From positions 1-32,792 of the forward strand of contig JAFQWS010000040.1 in the NCBI GenBank assembly GCA_017407305.1: DNA of 32,792 nucleotides. Reading direction: 5' to 3'. The DNA comes from Clostridia bacterium (lineage in GTDB: Bacteria; Bacillota; Clostridia; Christensenellales; CAG-314). The stretch's first letter is position 1, and each line of letters begins with the position of its first letter. This document shows, one piece after another, positions 7,712 to 20,100 of the stretch. Position numbers and translations under genes: made by a program. The notes below the pieces were generated by a model. The model saw only the letters and a list, made by a program, of their open reading frames with translations. It was not told the DNA's origin and ran no database searches.

Positions 7712-7766
7712 CTAAGTTAATACTATATATAACATACACGCACGTACGCGTATTTAAAAGGTAAGC

Positions 7767-8720
7767 ATGAAAACAAACGCAAACAACAACGTAAATAAAA
7801 CAAGACGCATGGCACTGGTTGCCTTGTCTTTGGTTGTCGTTTTGTTGTTGTCGGTTGGAGTTACCCTTGCATGGTTTATCAACTATCAACTTACGCAACT
7901 TGGTGGCTCGACGGTTACCGTTACGGGAAGCAGAGTTTTGCAATTTTCCTTCTTTGACGAGGAAAATCCCGACCAATCGGTTTACGTCAGTCAAGCAACT
8001 CAAAGTTTTGAAGAATATGGATTGACACACGTTACAGGCAACGGCATAGATTTTTGGATTCCCTCGTTGGAACAACAAGATTCCAGTGCGTCGGTGGACG
8101 TGGGTGGCACTTGGACAAAAGCATTGGCTACCGACGGTACAGCACCAGGTGACTACATCAGTTTGTGCCTCAAGTTCTTTTCCGAAGATGTCATGGACGT
8201 TTATTTGAGCGCAGAAAGTTCCGTGCTTCCTGCAACGGAAAGCAACCCCAGCAACTACGGAGACTTTTCCAGAAACAACATTGCATCGGCCAGTCGCATT
8301 TCCTTTTTGAATACAACGTTTGATCAAGAGTGGAACAAGACGGAACAATTCAATTTTGTTTGGATTCCCAACGTCAACGGCCAATTGATTGAAACCAACG
8401 GAAGATTTTCCTTCAACTTAAACGGAACACCCGAAACGTCCTACTCTTACTACTATATCAATTCAAACGACGAAAAGGTGTCTGCAACGTTTAACGCAAC
8501 ACAATATATAACAGCCCCCACAGCACAAATCGGCGCAGAAGCACCTCAAGATGGAACGGGTTACGTCACAACTTTGCAAGAAGGGGAAAACGGACAATAC
8601 ACAGCCTACGTAACCATAAACATTTGGGTGGAAGGTTGCGACAGAGAATGTCGCAGAGCATTGGCAGGTGGACAATTTGACGTTTACTTGCAATTTATCG
8701 GTATTACGACACAACAATAA
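7767..8720 (+). CDS. SipW-dependent secreted fibre-type protein 2
   Basis: This 317-residue paralogue of protein 1 has a basic N-terminus (about 15 residues), a hydrophobic helix and VTLAWF with the predicted cut after Ala35. The mature domain repeats the family plan: SRISF in the middle, VWIPNVN, then INIWVEGCDRECRRAL close to the C-terminus and an alternating final strand. Two cysteines sit in the C-terminal motif, so a disulfide is possible outside the cell. AAAAGG a few bases before the ATG acts as ribosome binding site. The 55-bp gap before it contains an unusual alternating pyrimidine-purine run. Function as a fibre or matrix subunit is inferred from the signal and the neighbourhood. 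Confidence 0.8.
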   Translation: MKTNANNNVNKTRRMALVALSLVVVLLLSVGVTLAWFINYQLTQLGGSTVTVTGSRVLQFSFFDEENPDQSVYVSQATQSFEEYGLTHVTGNGIDFWIPSLEQQDSSASVDVGGTWTKALATDGTAPGDYISLCLKFFSEDVMDVYLSAESSVLPATESNPSNYGDFSRNNIASASRISFLNTTFDQEWNKTEQFNFVWIPNVNGQLIETNGRFSFNLNGTPETSYSYYYINSNDEKVSATFNATQYITAPTAQIGAEAPQDGTGYVTTLQEGENGQYTAYVTINIWVEGCDRECRRALAGGQFDVYLQFIGITTQQ

Positions 8721-8728
8721 GGTACAAG

Positions 8729-9910
8729 ATGAAAAGTGGATTCAAAAACAAAAACTTAATACTAGCAATCGTAGCCATCATCCAAACGATTTTAATCGTC
8801 ACGATGGTAACCTTTGCGTGGATTGAAGGTGTGGATGAATCCAGACTTCACGGCAACAACGTTGGCATTTCTTCCTCTCCCAAATTGCTCATTTCATTGA
8901 GTGACGTCGTGGGCACGATTGAAATCAACGATTTTATCGACCAAGATTTTGCATTGAAAGAAGTTTCCAGCATTGACGGCAAAAACTTGTTCGTTGCAGA
9001 AGGTTACGAAAACGTAGGTGGCAAAACTTTCCGCACTTTGCGTCAAGCAACCGATTTAATGGACAAAAACATTTCTTATCTTCAATTTGACGTAAGCATG
9101 GTGTTTGATGCAAGTGGTCAATTTGAAGACAAGTTGATGAACGTTTTTATCAATCCCTACAAATCGTACGTAATCAAATCTCAAGACGCAACGGTCGATC
9201 GCAACCTTTTGGGAATTGAAGCAGGTGCCATGCAAGCCTTTGCAGAAAGTCAAGGTTTTGCAGACGTGGAAGCATATTTTACAGATTTCGTATCCAAAAC
9301 CAGACAACGTTTGGGCTTGGGCGAAGATGCTCAACTTACGGCAGATCAACTTGATGACTATTACGATTACTTATATGTCAATCAAGACAACCCCAATATT
9401 CCCGATTGCCCTCCCTACAAACCTCGTTATGCAACAACGTGGGATGAAACGGGCTATTTGGTATCACAACAAGCACCCTCTGCAGTGCTCAACCCTATTC
9501 GTGTTTCTTTGACCTACAACGACACAACAGTCATTATGGGTATGCGTGAAGAAGACAACGGAGCCATGACTTGGGAACAACTTGTTGCTGATGCAAGTGC
9601 AACCAAAGCAGTCAGCGCGCTCATCAGAGAGTGGTCGGAATTGAGTTTAACACAAGACCAAATTATGCAACAAGACGTCAAAGCACACATTGCAGGACAA
9701 AGAGTTTATTCTTTGTGTGGCACAATGGCAAATTCATTTGGATGCAATGCACAAAACAAATTGTTCACCTTAAATCCCAACCAAGAAATTATCGTTACAA
9801 TTCGCATTTGGTTGGAAGGTGGCGACGTAGAAACGACGGATGAAATTGCCAATACCGAATTTGATATTCAGTTATATTTTGACACGTCCATCGTAGATCA
9901 AACAAATTAG
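8729..9910 (+). CDS. SipW-dependent secreted fibre-type protein 3
   Basis: This 393-residue secreted protein has a signal segment ending in VTFAWIEG, a variant in which Ile replaces Phe after the Trp; the predicted cut is after Ala30. The mature region is longer than in its neighbours because of a helical insert (about residues 170-235, with FADVEAYFTDFV and ADQLDDYYDYL). The C-terminal family motif is present as IRIWLEGGDVETTDE, without the cysteine found in most others. AAGG (8719-8722) lies six bases before the ATG and overlaps the upstream stop, pointing to coupled translation. The insert could be a separate interaction domain; I do not recognise it. Confidence 0.78.
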   Translation: MKSGFKNKNLILAIVAIIQTILIVTMVTFAWIEGVDESRLHGNNVGISSSPKLLISLSDVVGTIEINDFIDQDFALKEVSSIDGKNLFVAEGYENVGGKTFRTLRQATDLMDKNISYLQFDVSMVFDASGQFEDKLMNVFINPYKSYVIKSQDATVDRNLLGIEAGAMQAFAESQGFADVEAYFTDFVSKTRQRLGLGEDAQLTADQLDDYYDYLYVNQDNPNIPDCPPYKPRYATTWDETGYLVSQQAPSAVLNPIRVSLTYNDTTVIMGMREEDNGAMTWEQLVADASATKAVSALIREWSELSLTQDQIMQQDVKAHIAGQRVYSLCGTMANSFGCNAQNKLFTLNPNQEIIVTIRIWLEGGDVETTDEIANTEFDIQLYFDTSIVDQTN

Positions 9911-9920
9911 GAGATAGCCT

Positions 9921-10538
9921 ATGAAATCTACTTCCAGTTTGTTAAAAATCACTTGGATTTTGTTTTTGACAATGTTGTGTGTTGTCAGTTACACCTTTGC
10001 GTGGTTTTCCGTGGAATATTATGTTGGTAATTCGCTTAGATACACCAAACGACTTTCCATTGTGTCGGCATCCAACATTGTAGTAGAAAACTACTACGTA
10101 ACGCGCCAAGATCAAACGGACGTGTTTATTGAACAAAACGGCACTTTTGCATTAGACAACTTGGCACCCAATCAAACACAACAATTCAAAACCGTTATTT
10201 CCAACACAAACGGCGATCACGCAGTTAGAGTAAATCTTTTCATTGACCGTCTCAGTTACACACCTGCGCTCAACAACTACTTGTACGTCAGTGTTTATTC
10301 TCAATCGGCAACACAATGGTACAATTACAACTCCGGTTATTCTGAAACGACGGCTCTTATCAATGGACAACAACACGAGTTGTACCAACAAACGTCCGTA
10401 CAAATTGCAGATTCCATTGAAATTCAACCCAACGAAACGGTCACGATTGTTTGGGAAATTCTGCTCAACAAAAACGCAGGTGATGATTGTCAAGGCGCAT
10501 ACGTGCTTATCAACAATCTTATTATAGGACTTGCATAA
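9921..10538 (+). CDS. Small TasA/CalY-like SipW-dependent protein
   Basis: This 205-residue protein is the closest of the group to the TasA/camelysin plan. A signal segment ends in YTFAWF (cut after Ala27), then comes a beta-sandwich with the family's two edge patterns: LAPNQTQQFKTVISN early, and IQPNETVTIVWEILL with DDCQGAYVLI near the end. It lacks the aliphatic-W-x-E-G-x-D motif of the larger paralogues, so it may be a minor subunit, cap or initiator. AGGAG (9909-9913) overlaps the upstream stop and precedes the ATG by seven bases. It directly precedes the dedicated peptidase gene, the usual arrangement in tapA-sipW-tasA-type operons. Confidence 0.82.
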   Translation: MKSTSSLLKITWILFLTMLCVVSYTFAWFSVEYYVGNSLRYTKRLSIVSASNIVVENYYVTRQDQTDVFIEQNGTFALDNLAPNQTQQFKTVISNTNGDHAVRVNLFIDRLSYTPALNNYLYVSVYSQSATQWYNYNSGYSETTALINGQQHELYQQTSVQIADSIEIQPNETVTIVWEILLNKNAGDDCQGAYVLINNLIIGLA

Positions 10539-10541
10539 AAG

Positions 10542-11150
10542 ATGACCATCAAAAAAATACTCAACGCAATTTCTTCAATATTTATTGCAATTTTGCTTTT
10601 GTTGGCAGTGATGTTGATGCTCAACCGATTTGTTTTCAAACAAGACGATATGTTTGGCTATCAAGTGTATTACGTGTCCACAGGCAGTATGGAGCCGTCC
10701 ATTCCCGAAGGTTCCTTGATATTGTGTAAAGCAGTGGAATTTGAAGAATTGGAAGAAGGTGACGTCATTACCTTTGTGTCGCAACAAGGCGAAACGAGGG
10801 GAATGCGCATCACACACGAAATTGTGAATATCGACCCTCAAACGGGTTTAATTACAACAAAAGGGGAAGCCAACCCCCACGAAGACGACGAAAAAGTCAG
10901 TTTCGAAAACGTTTTGGGCGAATATCAACGCACTTTGGTTATTTTTGGCTGGGTGTACCGAGTGTTCATCACACCTTGGGGATTGTTGATATTTATTGCT
11001 CCATTGCTGGCAGCCGTTGTCTTTGAACTTGTCAACCTTTTCAAAAGCGCAAAAGAGGAGCAAGAAAAAGAAGAGCAAGAGGAAGATCTTGCCAAAAAAT
11101 ACGAAAAACAACTTATTGAACAATACTTAAAAGATAAAAAAGATGAATAA
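10542..11150 (+). CDS. sipW: SipW-type (Ser/His) signal peptidase I, copy 1
   Basis: This 202-residue membrane peptidase is of the ER/archaeal type found in Gram-positive bacteria as SipW. An N-terminal helix (about 10-31) is followed by the serine box STGSMEPSIPEG (Ser49), the histidine box RITHEIVNI (His92) and GEANPHEDD in place of the usual aspartate box. A C-terminal helix (about 145-170) and a charged Lys/Glu-rich cytoplasmic tail complete it. Having His where LepB has Lys is what marks the family. Its substrates are most likely the four upstream proteins and the giant protein downstream. The ATG lies three bases after the upstream stop, and the 3' end overlaps the start of the giant gene. 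Confidence 0.92.
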   Translation: MTIKKILNAISSIFIAILLLLAVMLMLNRFVFKQDDMFGYQVYYVSTGSMEPSIPEGSLILCKAVEFEELEEGDVITFVSQQGETRGMRITHEIVNIDPQTGLITTKGEANPHEDDEKVSFENVLGEYQRTLVIFGWVYRVFITPWGLLIFIAPLLAAVVFELVNLFKSAKEEQEKEEQEEDLAKKYEKQLIEQYLKDKKDE

Positions 11151-14100
11151 ACAAAATCAATTCAAATCTTCATACGCAAGACTCAAAGGTGTCAAGGGCT
11201 TAACAACCTACACCTTGCTTTTGCTTGTCTTGGTTTTGATTACGTTTACCGTATTTGCATGGTTTACAGCCACTGTTACGCCTTTTGACGGAACAGTTTC
11301 CATGGCATCCATTTCGGCAAACGTGGTTTTGTTTGACGACGAATTGGATACCAACAACTATTTGCGAGTACTTGGTCAACAATCTTCCTTCACAACGGAC
11401 ACAACGGCATCCATGTACAACTATGGAACGTATCCCGTCAACGGAAGCAACACTTATATGACCAACTATTTGCAAATTACAAACACTTGCGAACTTGATT
11501 TGAAAGCTTACGTCAAGTATTTGTTTACATACGACGTTGGTGCAGACGATTCTTTCTTTGACTACTACTATTTCCTTATCACAGACATTACGGACGAAGT
11601 TTTGGGATATTCCGACAGCGTTGACCAAGTTGCTGAAAGTGAACAAGGTCTTGCAATGCTCACGTTATACAACCAAGCATATTCTGAAACCTTTGCCAGC
11701 AACGTAGAAAGAGTATCTTCCATTTACGACTCCGAAGACAAAAAGGTAATGAGCGACCTTCGTCGCAACAGCCAAATTTGTCCCGAAATCATTTCTATGG
11801 ACGAAACTCGTTACTTCAGAATTGACTTTTGCTGTTACGATATGCCTTCCACGTCAGTTGATGGTGTAGAATTTTCTTTCAGTTCACTCATCACTTTGAA
11901 ACAAAAGGATGCGCCTGGCAACGATGGTGAAGACGTCGACGAAGGAGCCGAAGATCTTTCCAGCAGTGAAGAATTTTTGCGTTTCATTTCTCAAGCAAGC
12001 AACGGTCAAACAATTCGTTTGGCAACGGACATCAAAGTTGAAGCAAGTGTCACAATCACGTCAAGACTTAACATTGACCTCAACGGCCACACGTTGGAAA
12101 TCGCAGGCGACCTTGTTTATGAAACAATGTCGGCAGGCAAGTGTTATTTGGATGCATCTCGTGTCAACAACGACTACACTTACAGCCAATTGTTGATTGG
12201 TGGCAACTTGACCATCAATATGCCCAATGCAGAATTTAAAATTATTGGCATTGAAAACGCAGACAACATTGTTTTGAACTACGGAACCACTCGTGACGAA
12301 GTTGCCTTTACGGCAAACTGTGTAAGAGACACCAACGTATACTCTGCCGTCAACCAAGACAGCTTCTTGGCAGGCTTGGTGTTGGAAAATGCACACCTTG
12401 TCATTATGGAAAGTTCCATCAGTTCACGAGTTGCAGACGTTTACTTGGACAGCAACACACGTTTGGAATTGACTTCTGGCTCAAGTGTAGCCAACGTTTA
12501 CAACGTACAAGGCGCACACGACGTTGAAATTGTCAACAAAGGCACAATTCATCAAATCAACTTGTCCACTTTGCAACATTCTGGTTCCACAAGTGGCGAC
12601 TATTACGAAATTGAAATCTACAATGAAGATGGTACCTTTACAAGCAAGGGCGAAAACCTTTCTGCAGCAATCTTGCTTCCTTCTTGGTCTGTAGGTTTGT
12701 ACTCTGCATCTCAAAATCCTTCTTTTGGAACGCCCAACACCTACGTTTACACAACGGTCTTGGACTGGTACGTAAGACCCACAAGCAACAACAGCTTTAC
12801 ACAAAACGACATTGTTCGTTCCGGTTCCAGCGTTGATCTTGTAACCTTTATTTCCAAGGGTGAATATCGTATTTCCTTAAAGGACACCGATTATGTAGAA
12901 GAAACTATTCATCAATATCTCACGCAATACTTCCTCAACGTCGAAAGTGAGGGCGTATTGGCAGGCGACAGTGTAGAAACCATCACATCTCTTACCATTT
13001 ACACCTATGACGAAGTTCGTTTGGGCAATGTGGCAACAAGTGGCGACTACATCAACGACTGGGAATTTATGCGCACACGCATGACCAGTTTGTCAATTTT
13101 GAACCTTGCTTTTGCAGAATTGGCAAACGACGAAATTCCTGACGGCGCATTTGACGGCAAAACCTCATTGGAAATTGTCACCTTGCCTACAAGTAACTAC
13201 GCACCCAATGGTTACGCCATTGGCGACAATGCATTTAGAGGCACCAGCATCAAAGAAATCAACCTCAGTTCTTTGTGCACAGCCATTGGCACAGATGCTT
13301 TCAAAGTTGGCAACGAACTTTCCGTTGACCAATTGGATTGGTTGGTAATCAACTGGACGGATACGTCTGCAATGAGCAGTTCTTTGCTCAACGCACTCAA
13401 CGTAGATCGTACAGTGGTCTTTATGCGTACGTCAGTGTACAATGCTTTCCGTCAAACAGCCGAACGTGATTCAACGTGGTTCTACAACGTATATGAAGCA
13501 TACTCGGTAAAAGTGGAAGATGCAGTACACGATTGCATTTACTACTTGACGACTGTTTCCGGCAACACGGTAAAAGTTGTATATTACAGTGGTGCAATTT
13601 GGGACGGAACTGTAAATTCCACAATCAACAGCAATTACAACGTGGTGGAAATTGGCCAATCGGCATATTACCACGCATTTAGAATTGACGACAAAGCAAG
13701 CAGTACAGTTTGCAATCTTTCACAACAATGCACCAGCATTGGTGCAGACGCATTTAGAAACGGCAACTTTGCAAGCCTCAATTTGGGTGGTGCAACCTAC
13801 GTTGGCGACTATGCCTTTGAAGGTGCATCCATCACAACGGTTTCTGCTCGTACAACGGTAAACGTCACCTACTTGGGCGAATATGCTTTCAGCAACGTTT
13901 TGATTGGTGCAATTGGTTCGGCACAAAGCGTTTTGGATTTGTCTGCAACGGGCAACAGCAAACTTGCTTTTGGTCAAGGCGCATTTGAAAACGCAACAAT
14001 CAGAAATGCAACGTTGATTTTCAACAATCTTGAAAATTGGCAATCATCCCTTATAAGTGGTGCAACCTTCAGCCAAGTAACACTTGACTTGACAGGCACA

Positions 14101-17100
14101 ACGACAATTTCTGCTCTTTCCTTTGTATATACGGAAGAAGGCGAAAACGTTGCAGTATTTGATGCAACTTATCAAGAACAAAACAACTTGTATTTATACA
14201 ACTGCTACAACATCCAAGCAAACGCACTCAACGGCGTACAAGTAAATGAACTTGGCTTTGGTATTGTTGCAGGAAGCTTCACGACACAAGCACAAGTTGA
14301 TGCAGTTTCCTCAATGGGCGACGGCGAAAGCGGTATTTTGGTCAATTCCCAAGACTATCCTACGGCAGTAGAAAAGGTTATTGTACACGGTTGGTTGCCT
14401 CAAGAAGTCAGCGAAACAGCCACAAGCAATTTCAAACATTTCTTGGGTGGCGCAAACACCTCCTTTGCACTTGAAATTGGACAACAACATGCCAATGCAG
14501 GTTCAGTTTGGAACTATTTCGTTTATGACGTAGAAGAGGACGACCACACAGTTATCACCAATTTGACGTTGGACGAAACGGTCACGTCCATTGGACATCG
14601 TTCCTTTGGCAACGTAGAAATTCAAAACACACAACTTGATTTGACTGCTGTTGAAAGCTATGACGAATACGCATTTGATACGGCGGTATTCCCCTACTTG
14701 ACAGACGTTATATTCTCCGACACAGAAGTTTCTGCACGTGCATTTGCATACAGCACGTTTACAATTTTGCAAACTTTGGATTTGACCACCGTCAACCAAA
14801 TTGGCGCAGGTGCTTTCTATCAAGCAAAATTCCCCGCATTGACAAGATTGGACCTTTCCAACACCAACACAATTGGCGCACAAGCATTCTATCAAGCAGA
14901 GATTGGCACAAGCAATTTGTTGATTGATGCAACTGACGTACTCAACATGGGTACAAACGCACTTGGCGTTATTCATCAAGGTTTGCCTTCCGAAGATGAC
15001 GCAAACTCTGGTGTAGTGGTTGGTATCGGTGACCAAACAACCAACTTGTCTGCTTGCAACTATGATGCAAACTTGTTCTACAACGGACAAGCAAACATGG
15101 GCTTTACCTATCTTACAATCAATGGTGGTTTGCCTCAAAACGCATCCAGAGCGTTTGCAGGTTTCAGCGTGGGCGACACAACCTATCAAACCATTGACGT
15201 TGCCAACACAACGTCATTGCCCGAATATTTGTTCTCATCCAATCGCGTGGGCGCACTCAACGTTGGACAACTTCGTTATATGACCAACGTAACTCTTACG
15301 TCCGGTGGTGCAGTTCCCGCCTTTGGTAACGAGATTTACAGTTACAACGCAAATTTGGGCAAATTTGAAGCATTGGTACAACGTCCTGACAACTGGAACA
15401 CAAACTACTTCGACTACTTTACGACAATGGGTTCTACTCAACTTTCACTTGGCGAAGCAACCTTTGGTGGCATTTTGTGGAATGACACAGAAAGTGGTTG
15501 GTGGGAAAGATTTTTCACACACGTAGATGCATTGACAGCAACAAAGATGTTTGCCTATGGCAAGTTCAGCAATTTCAGCGAAAACACTTTCGCATTGAAC
15601 ATTAACTTGGGCGAACAAGCATTTTTCAACGCAGAATTTTCCGATTTGGAAAAACTTATCATTGTTGCCAACGAGCACAACGTCACAATTTTGGACGACG
15701 TTTTTGCCAACGCAACGATGAACAACGTCCAAGAAATTGACGTTTACACCGATGGTTACACTTTGACAATTGGCAATCAATTGTTCCACGGTGCATCACT
15801 TGAAAATCTTGCAAGCATTGCCGTCACAACAAATACGGGTGTGTTGACAATTGGCGACAATATGTTTGATGGTTGTACGCTTCCCGTCACGTCTGCAACT
15901 TTCACAACGGGTGCAAGTTGGGCAACCATTGGCGACAACGTATTTGCAAATTCTTCACTTGGCAATTTGACAACGTTTACTTTGACCAGTGGAGAGGGCG
16001 CATTGACAATTGATGGTTATCTCTTTGGCGAAGGTGCAAACCTATCTCAATTGCAAACTCTTACGGTAACGACAGCAGGTGGAGCAGTCACGTTGCAAGG
16101 TTTGATCAACCAAGCAGAAAACTTGACTTCATTGTTAGCCATCAACATCACCACAGGGTCCACGGAAGTTGCTGGTATCAACGCAGGTACGTTGACCATT
16201 TCCGAAACGGCAATTGTCAACGTTACGCAAGATGTTTTGAGCGGTTTGGAACGCATTTTGGTACAACCGAGCAAAGGCGCAATTTACGTTTCCAGTATTG
16301 CCGACGGCATTACCTTCAACAACGCATTTGATACACTTCAACTTGCATCTTCCACGTACAACACAAACGCAACACTCACTTTGGAAAGTGGCGTATTGTA
16401 CGACAGCACAGCAACAGGTTTGACACAAATCAACTTTGCAGTAAACAGTTCCAACTTGATTGTCAACGGCACCTTCCAAGGAAGCACCTTGTCCGGTGTG
16501 CAAAACATCACGGCACAAATCAATTCCACAGGTTCGTTGACTTTGGCAGACGGATTGTTTGAAAGTTGCGACCTAACGGCATTGGCAACGTGCGACCTTG
16601 CAGGTGCCTACAAAGTGGGCAACGATTTGTTCAAAAACGCAACGTTTGGACAAGTAGTCAATGTTGACTTGCGCAACGTATTGCAAGTTGGCGCACACTT
16701 GTTTGAATCGTCAGGAAACGTCACGTTGGGCAACGTTTACGTTGGTATCAACGACGCATCTTTGAAGGCACACGCACTTCAACCTCAAAACCACAACTAC
16801 GACTGTTTCTATGGTTTAGGTGACGGAACGTCCGCCAACATTTTTGGAACAACGGCAAGGGTAACAATTGCAAACCTTGTTGTGGACGGCGAATTGCCCA
16901 CCTACAACAGTGCGCAAATGTTTGGTTTGACCACAACGGGTGGCGAACTCAACTTTACGCAATTGACCATCACGGAAAACTGCTCGCAATTGCCCAATGC
17001 AGTATTCTTTGAACAAGCAGGTCAAATCACAATTAGCCAAATCAACGCATGTATTTCCTTGGAAAACAGCACGTTGAGAACGACAACAATTTCCATTGGC

Positions 17101-20100
17101 GACAACGCATTTAAAAACGTAACCATCAATGGTGCAGGATTCTTTGCCAACTTGTCCGACAATATCACGTCCATTGGTGCAAGTGCATTTGAAGGTGTCA
17201 CAATTCAAGACACTCAAAAATTCAACTTTGTCAACCTTACCACCAACGGAACGGCAATTGGCAACGGCGCATTCAAAGGCGCAACACTTTATACAAGTGA
17301 AATCGAATTTAGACAAGGCACAACTCTTGGCGAAAGTGCTTTTGAAGGTGCAACCTTCAACAACGCAGTCACAGTCACGGCAACCTCCCTTGTAGGCATT
17401 GGCGCAAGAGCCTTTGCCCAAGCAGAGTTGAGAGCAAATTCCTCTTTCGACTTCACGTTGACCACGACCATTGGCGACGAATTGTTTAGTCAAGCTCTCC
17501 TTCGTTCGGGCGACACGGCAAACAGCGTTGCAGTTAATATGGTCAACGTAAGACAACTTGGCAAACACGTATTTTACAATACGGACTTTGTTTCAACGTT
17601 GACGTTGGGAATTACGACAAACACAAGCGGTGCCTACTATGCTTCGGCAGAGGGTGGTTACACCATTTTTGGTGGTACGACAACCATTGGAACTGTGGAA
17701 GTTGTCAATGCAATTCCCACAACAGGCGTGGAAAACGCATTTGGTATTGAATCGGCCGACACTCAAGGTCGTTTGACAATCAACACGGTACTCATTTCCA
17801 ACGCAGTCAAAACCTTGCCCGACCAATTGTTTGCAGGTGCAACTTCACGCATGAAAATTGGAACGTTGCAACTTGGCGACAGTGTCAACGTTATCAGCGA
17901 AGACTTTGCAATTGGTCAACAATGCTTCTATCAAGTGTCCTTTGAAAGTTTTGCAATTTACTTTGCAAACGACTACACAGCCGACACAATTATTGAAAGT
18001 TATGCTTTCCAAGGCTCAATTTTGGGCAACGAAGCCAACCAAAACACAACGTTTGCAACCTTGCTCAGCCAAGTAACGGAAATTCAAGCCAACGCCTTTG
18101 ACGGTGCAACGGCATACTTTGGTGGTGGCGACGTAACCATTGTAGATGCAAGCATCAGACAAAACGCATTTACAAATGCAACCCTTTCCAACGTTGGATT
18201 GATTACAATTGAAAACACAACTTTGGAAACAAACGCTTTCAACGGAGCAATTATTTCAGGCCCCACTGCTTCGACGTTTGACCTTGTCATCACAAACGGA
18301 ACGACAATCAGCGAAAGCTGTTTTGCAGGGGCAACGCTTACTCGAATTGGTACGATTTCGGTAGACGACAGCACCATCGCAAGCAAGGGCTTTGCCAACG
18401 TCAATGCAAGTTCGGCAACGTTGCTAACTTTGACAAACGTTGGAGAAATTGGCTCGCAAGCATTTTATCAAGCCAACTTGGCATCCGTTGCAACAGCAAC
18501 AATCACCACTGCAGACAAACTTGGCGACAGCGCATTTGAAGGTGCAAACTTTGAACGTTTGACAACGTTACAAATTCAAGACGTTCCCGTCATTGGTACT
18601 GCAGTCTTTACAAACGCAACGTTGACAAATCTTGCACAATTGTCCATTGTTTGCGACCAATCTTTGTTGGACAGCAAAGCAACGGCAATTGGCGACAGCG
18701 CGTTTGCCAACTTGACGTTGACCAGCCTTTCAACTTTGACTTTGGTCAACTACGAAACAATTGGAAACCTTGCCTTTTACGACACCCCTATGAGCGAAGT
18801 AACAACCTTTACGCTCACTTTGGAAAGTGGTTACGTTGGAAGAATTGGCAACAAAGCCTTTGCCAACGTTCAATTGCAAAACTTGACCACCAACGGACTT
18901 GCCTTTGACGGCTATCAATACATTGGCAATTCCACAGAAGACAGTTACGTCTTTGCCAACGCATTCAAAGGTGGCATTGACCTTGACTTGACCGACGCTC
19001 GTGTCATTGGCAAATATTCCTTTGCAAGTTGTCAATTGGGCACGGTCACAATGGGCAACAGTACCTATGCAACCAGTGGTCAATACAGTTGGGGTGGCGG
19101 ACACGCAATCTTCACCGGTATTAAAGATGAAGACTACTCCAACTCAACGATTGCTTTCTTGGACGTCGTTGCACCCATGCCCACCAGCGCACAATACGTG
19201 TTTGGTGCAGACATCGTTGAGATGGATGCTCCCACCTACACAACGGTACGCTTTGGCGAAACGGTCAACACAATTCCCGACTATGCGTTCAATGCAGAGT
19301 TTGACACGGTAACGTTAAACAACCCTCGTCCTACAGTTCAAATTGAAAACTTGTACTTGATGTATCAACCCGATTACAACAACGGCGACTACTTCTATTT
19401 GGGCAACGTTTCTCACGCAGCCAAATTTATGGGTGCAGACAGTATGCCTACAAACTGGGTATTTGTTCATTACACGTCTATGCAAACAGACGGTTGGACA
19501 GCAACAGCAACCCACACTATTTTCTACTTGACGACTATTACGAGAATTTACGTTCCTGCAGGTACAGTTGACGATTATGAAAAATCAGCATTGGGCAGTT
19601 ACTATTGTATTAACAACGATGTTCGTTCGACCTTGCTTGGTACAACTGGTAACAGAACTTATACATCATGGGGTTCTGGCACGTATTTTGCATTTGAGTC
19701 AGCAAACCGTGATACAGTGCCTACCATTGCAAATAATGGTTTGCAAAACAAATTCAACACGTTGTCAACGGCATCAGACGATTGGACGTTTACAATCTTG
19801 AACGGCAACGAAGTTGCATTGGTTTCCTACGAAGGCACAGGCGACGTCACAATTCCTGCAACAATCACAAGCGGTGGCACGGATTATACGGTTGTGGAAG
19901 TGCTCAGTTCCGTTTTGCAAGGCACAACGGCGGAAATTGTCACAATTGGTGCAAACGTTCGCACAATTGGTGTTGACGGAATCAGTTCCACAATCAGACA
20001 ATTCAACGTCGACAACAACGCAAGATTTAGTGCAAGTTATTACTATCAAATAGACACAACCACAGGAAACGGCAACAATGCCAACACAACGACGACGTTC

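Noticed and set aside
13212..18404. Long open frames opposite or out of frame within the giant LRR gene
   Set aside because: They are by-products of its repetitive codon pattern. They lack starts with ribosome binding sites and encode Cys-rich, low-complexity sequence.
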